A DNA stretch of 15,394 nt from Gordonia sp. UBA5067 (lineage in GTDB: Bacteria > Actinomycetota > Actinomycetes > Mycobacteriales > Mycobacteriaceae), in assembly GCF_002414845.1 (NCBI RefSeq), contig NZ_DIAX01000007.1, positions 1 through 15,394 of the forward strand. Direction: 5' to 3'. How positions within the stretch are numbered: position 1 is the stretch's first letter; every line of letters begins with the position of its first letter. The notes under the pieces were generated by a model. The model was not told the DNA's origin, ran no database searches, and saw nothing but the letters and a program-made list of their open reading frames with translations. The translations under genes and the position numbers were made by a program. Below, in pieces: positions 13,095-15,394 of the stretch.

Positions 13095-13801
13095 GTGGGC
13101 GGCGTGTTCTCGTCATCGACACCGCTACCGATGCGATCGTCACCGGCCTGGTGACCGTGCGTGCGGGCGGCGTCGACGAGGTGTCGTCGCGGACCGTTGT
13201 CGATCACCGTCGACACGCCGAGATGCTGACCACCCTCATGCGGGAGTGCTTGACTGAATCGGGCTGGCGTGGGGTCGATGTGGACGCCGTCGTCGTCGGG
13301 TGTGGGCCCGGGCCGTTCACCGGGCTGCGTGTCGGGATGGCGACCGCGGCCGCGTACGGCGACGCGTTGGGCATCCCGGTCTATGGGGTCGGCACGCTCG
13401 ATGCAATCGCGGCGGCTGCGGCGCGCGGGTCGCAGGCGCGGTCGATCCTCGTTGTCACCGATGCCCGGCGGCGCGAGGTGTACTGGGCGCGTTACGCCGA
13501 TGGCCGTCGAGTGGGTGGGCCCGGCGTCAGCGCACCGGCAGTGTTGCAGGCGGAGCTCGCCGCCGAACCGGTCGACCTTATCGCGGGCGGGGCACCACCG
13601 CACTGGGCGGGCGGCACCGAGCCGGCGTCGCGCAACCCGGGCCGCCCGGTTGTCGATGTCGCCCCGGATGTTGTCGGCCTGGCCTCCGTCATCGCGCCGG
13701 CACTGCTCGCCGGTAGTCCACCCGACCCGTTGGTGCCGCTGTATCTGCGGCGCCCCGATGCCGTCGAACTCGCCGATCAGAAGAAGAAGCGGGGCAGTTG
13801 A
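13091..13801 (+). CDS. tsaB: tRNA t6A37 biosynthesis protein TsaB
   Basis: TsaB is the catalytically inactive ASKHA-fold partner that dimerises with TsaD and is needed for t6A formation. It has 236 residues from GTG 13091 (GTGA overlap with tsaE); ATG 13076, inside tsaE, is an alternative adding 5 residues. Motifs are VLVIDTATDA (6-15) at the first strand, the H-x-E region RRHAEML near 41-46, and GCGPGPFTGLRVGMATA (70-86), where the family consensus is GPGSFTGLR and Ser is Pro here. LGIPVYGVGTLDAIA follows, and the C-terminus has YLRRPDAVELADQKKKRGS. Its TGA shares one base with the rimI ATG (TGATG). Confidence 0.95.
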   Translation: MSGRRVLVIDTATDAIVTGLVTVRAGGVDEVSSRTVVDHRRHAEMLTTLMRECLTESGWRGVDVDAVVVGCGPGPFTGLRVGMATAAAYGDALGIPVYGVGTLDAIAAAAARGSQARSILVVTDARRREVYWARYADGRRVGGPGVSAPAVLQAELAAEPVDLIAGGAPPHWAGGTEPASRNPGRPVVDVAPDVVGLASVIAPALLAGSPPDPLVPLYLRRPDAVELADQKKKRGS

Positions 13802-14292
13802 TGACGGTGATCGACGAGCTGCGGTTGGCCGATGTTGCGGCGTGCGCGGAGCTGGAGAAGGAAATGTTCGCCGGTGACTCGCCGTGGCCGGCGGCGGCGT
13901 TCCGGGCCGAGCTGAAGGCCCCCTACAACCGCTACTTCGCCGCGCGCGACGCGCCGGGGCAGTCCCCGATCGGCTATGCGGGGATTTCGATTCTGGGTCC
14001 CGACGGCGACACCGAGTGTGAGATCCATACGATCGCGGTGGCCCTGACCCGCCGCGGGCGGGGAATCGGGCGCGAGTTGCTCGACAGGATGCTGGCCGTC
14101 GCGGCACAGCGCGACGCGCCGGTGTTCCTCGAAGTCCGCGTCGACAACGACCCGGCGATCGAATTGTACGAGAGCGCCGGGTTTGTCAAAGCCGGTATGC
14201 GCAGAGGGTATTACCAGCCGTCCGGTGCGGATGCCTTCACGATGATCCGTCCCGCGCCCAGCGGCAGAACCCCGGAGAATCCCGATGACTGA
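13801..14292 (+). CDS. rimI: Ribosomal protein S18-alanine N-acetyltransferase
   Basis: RimI is a GNAT acetyltransferase (EC 2.3.1.266) that acetylates the N-terminal alanine of ribosomal protein S18; mycobacterial RimI has been reported to accept broader N-termini. The 163-residue protein shows the acetyl-CoA motif A around [21 protein letters not shown] (the pyrophosphate loop RRGRGIG at about 88-94), then [19 protein letters not shown] and GMRRGYY, the typical RimI ending with an active-site Tyr. An SPW motif near residues 28-30 also fits the family. The start is ATG 13801, coupled to tsaB by one base. It sits inside the tsa cluster, as in many actinobacteria, and overlaps tsaD by 8 nt. 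Confidence 0.95.
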   Translation: MTVIDELRLADVAACAELEKEMFAGDSPWPAAAFRAELKAPYNRYFAARDAPGQSPIGYAGISILGPDGDTECEIHTIAVALTRRGRGIGRELLDRMLAVAAQRDAPVFLEVRVDNDPAIELYESAGFVKAGMRRGYYQPSGADAFTMIRPAPSGRTPENPDD

Positions 14293-15337
14293 TCGACTGA
14301 CTGTGATGGGCATCGAGAGTTCCTGCGACGAAACCGGCGTGGGGATCGTCGAATGGGATCCGGCGTCGCCGAGCGGGCCGGTGCGGCTGTTGGCCGACGA
14401 GGTGGCGTCCTCGGTCGCCGAGCACGCGCGCTACGGCGGCGTGGTCCCCGAAGTCGCGTCGCGCGCCCACCTGGAGGCGATGGTCCCGACGATGCGACGG
14501 GCACTCGCGGCCGCCGACATCGACAAGCCGGATGCGATCGCCGTGACGATCGGGCCCGGGCTGGCGGGCGCGCTGCTCGTGGGCGTCGCCGCGGCCAAAG
14601 CCTATGCGCTCGCCTGGGAGGTGCCGCTGTACGCGGTGAACCACCTCGGCGGCCACGTCGCGGTCGACACGCTGGAGCACGGTCCGATGCCGCCCTGCAT
14701 AGCATTGCTGGTGTCCGGCGGCCATACGCACCTATTGCGGGTGACCGATCTCGGGGCCCCGATCGAGGAGCTCGGCACGACTGTCGACGACGCTGCCGGT
14801 GAGGCCTTCGACAAGGTCGCGCGACTGCTCGGCCTCGGCTATCCCGGCGGCCCCGCGATCGACGCACTCGCCGTGGGCGGTGATCCGGCGGCCATCGCCT
14901 TTCCGCGCGGGATGGCCGGGCGGTCCGATGCGCGGTATGACTTCTCGTTCAGTGGGCTCAAGACCGCCGTTGCGCGTTACGTGGAGGGTTGTGAGCGGCG
15001 GGGGGAGGAGGTGCCGATGGCCGATGTTGCAGCCTCGTTCCAGGAGGCCGTGGCCGACGTGCTCACGATGAAGGCGTTGCGTGCATGTGAGGATTTCGAG
15101 TGTTCGACGCTGGTCCTCGGCGGCGGTGCGACCGCGAATTCGCGGATCCGGTCCCTGGCTGAGGAGCGCTGCGACGCTGCCGGGATCACGCTGCGCGTGC
15201 CCAAGCCGCGACTGTGCACGGATAACGGGGTAATGATCGCGACGCTCGGCGCCCATGTGATCGCCGGCGGTGCGCCGCCGTCGCCGTTGACGGTGGCGAC
15301 CGATCCGGGGATGTCGGTGCAGATCAGCGCCTATTGA
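14285..15337 (+). CDS. tsaD: tRNA N6-adenosine threonylcarbamoyltransferase TsaD
   Basis: TsaD (EC 2.3.1.234) transfers the threonylcarbamoyl group from threonylcarbamoyl-AMP to A37 of tRNA. The 350-residue protein is complete. Motifs are [10 protein letters not shown] (9-18), [12 protein letters not shown] (53-64), [13 protein letters not shown] (88-100), the metal-binding HLGGH (120-124, His120 and His124), [10 protein letters not shown] (141-150), FSFSGLKTA (220-228), [12 protein letters not shown] (278-289) and TDNGVM (312-317, metal ligand Asp313). The ATG at 14285 lies within rimI (8-nt overlap), so it ends the alr-hydrolase-tsaE-tsaB-rimI-tsaD chain. It ends 38 bp before the adapter; groES, which follows in M. 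tuberculosis, is not reached. Confidence 0.98.
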   Translation: MTDRLTVMGIESSCDETGVGIVEWDPASPSGPVRLLADEVASSVAEHARYGGVVPEVASRAHLEAMVPTMRRALAAADIDKPDAIAVTIGPGLAGALLVGVAAAKAYALAWEVPLYAVNHLGGHVAVDTLEHGPMPPCIALLVSGGHTHLLRVTDLGAPIEELGTTVDDAAGEAFDKVARLLGLGYPGGPAIDALAVGGDPAAIAFPRGMAGRSDARYDFSFSGLKTAVARYVEGCERRGEEVPMADVAASFQEAVADVLTMKALRACEDFECSTLVLGGGATANSRIRSLAEERCDAAGITLRVPKPRLCTDNGVMIATLGAHVIAGGAPPSPLTVATDPGMSVQISAY

Positions 15338-15375
15338 CGATCGTGCCCAGGTTTTCGTCGATCGGCGGGATCTGC

Positions 15376-15394
15376 CTGTCTCTTATACACATCT
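15376..15394. other. Tn5 mosaic-end sequencing adapter (not genomic)
   Basis: CTGTCTCTTATACACATCT is identical to the 19-bp Tn5 mosaic end in the orientation seen when reads run through tagmentation (Nextera-type) adapters. It is at the extreme end of the window with no transposase or other IS50 sequence beside it, so it is an untrimmed adapter. Genomic sequence ends at 15375. Confidence 0.95.

Noticed and set aside
15376..15394. Genuine transposon end
   Set aside because: Only the mosaic end itself is present, at the very tip of the sequence, which fits an adapter and not an inserted element.

Overview
The window is a roughly 15 kb piece of high-GC actinobacterial chromosome. Gene order and protein style point to the mycolic-acid group (order Mycobacteriales, Gordonia-like). 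The basis is rplM-rpsI-glmM followed further on by glmS, nnrE/nnrD, alr and tsaE-tsaB-rimI-tsaD, the same backbone order as the Mycobacterium tuberculosis Rv3443c-Rv3419c region. Genus assignment is inference. Nearly all of it is core housekeeping sequence, and I see no phage, transposon, CRISPR array or obvious defence system. The last 19 bases (15376-15394) are exactly the Tn5 mosaic end used in tagmentation libraries. Genomic sequence therefore ends at 15375, and the window is probably a contig end carrying untrimmed adapter.

Layout. Positions 1-51 hold a 22-bp tandem repeat, followed by a leftward yceI-like gene (52-603). A divergent promoter region of about 200 bp leads to the rightward translation operon rplM-rpsI-glmM (812-3200). 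A small exported protein with two Cys/Trp repeats (3344-3868) faces a leftward short-chain dehydrogenase (3891-4772). Divergent from that dehydrogenase are three tightly overlapping small genes of unknown function (4893-5874), then an alpha/beta-hydrolase-like protein whose nucleophile position is Gly (5884-6834), then glmS (6850-8712). After a 95-bp gap with three regularly spaced dyads come the bifunctional NAD(P)H-hydrate repair enzyme (8808-10250) and a stop-start-overlapping chain: alr, alpha/beta hydrolase, tsaE, tsaB, rimI, tsaD (10289-15337).

How the genes work together. GlmS and GlmM supply glucosamine-6-P and glucosamine-1-P for UDP-GlcNAc, and Alr supplies D-alanine, so peptidoglycan precursor supply is a theme. 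L13 and S9 are ribosomal proteins. TsaE/TsaB/TsaD make the t6A37 tRNA modification, and RimI acetylates protein N-termini. The Nnr enzyme repairs damaged NAD(P)H.

Most unusual points: several transcription-unit starts look leaderless, with a TANNNT hexamer 6-8 nt before the start codon, one of them overlapping the stop codon of the gene upstream; a three-dyad array lies in front of nnr; an uncharacterised small-gene cluster lies between glmM and glmS, its first member showing a degenerate WXG100-like pattern; and a hydrolase-fold protein appears to lack its catalytic serine.
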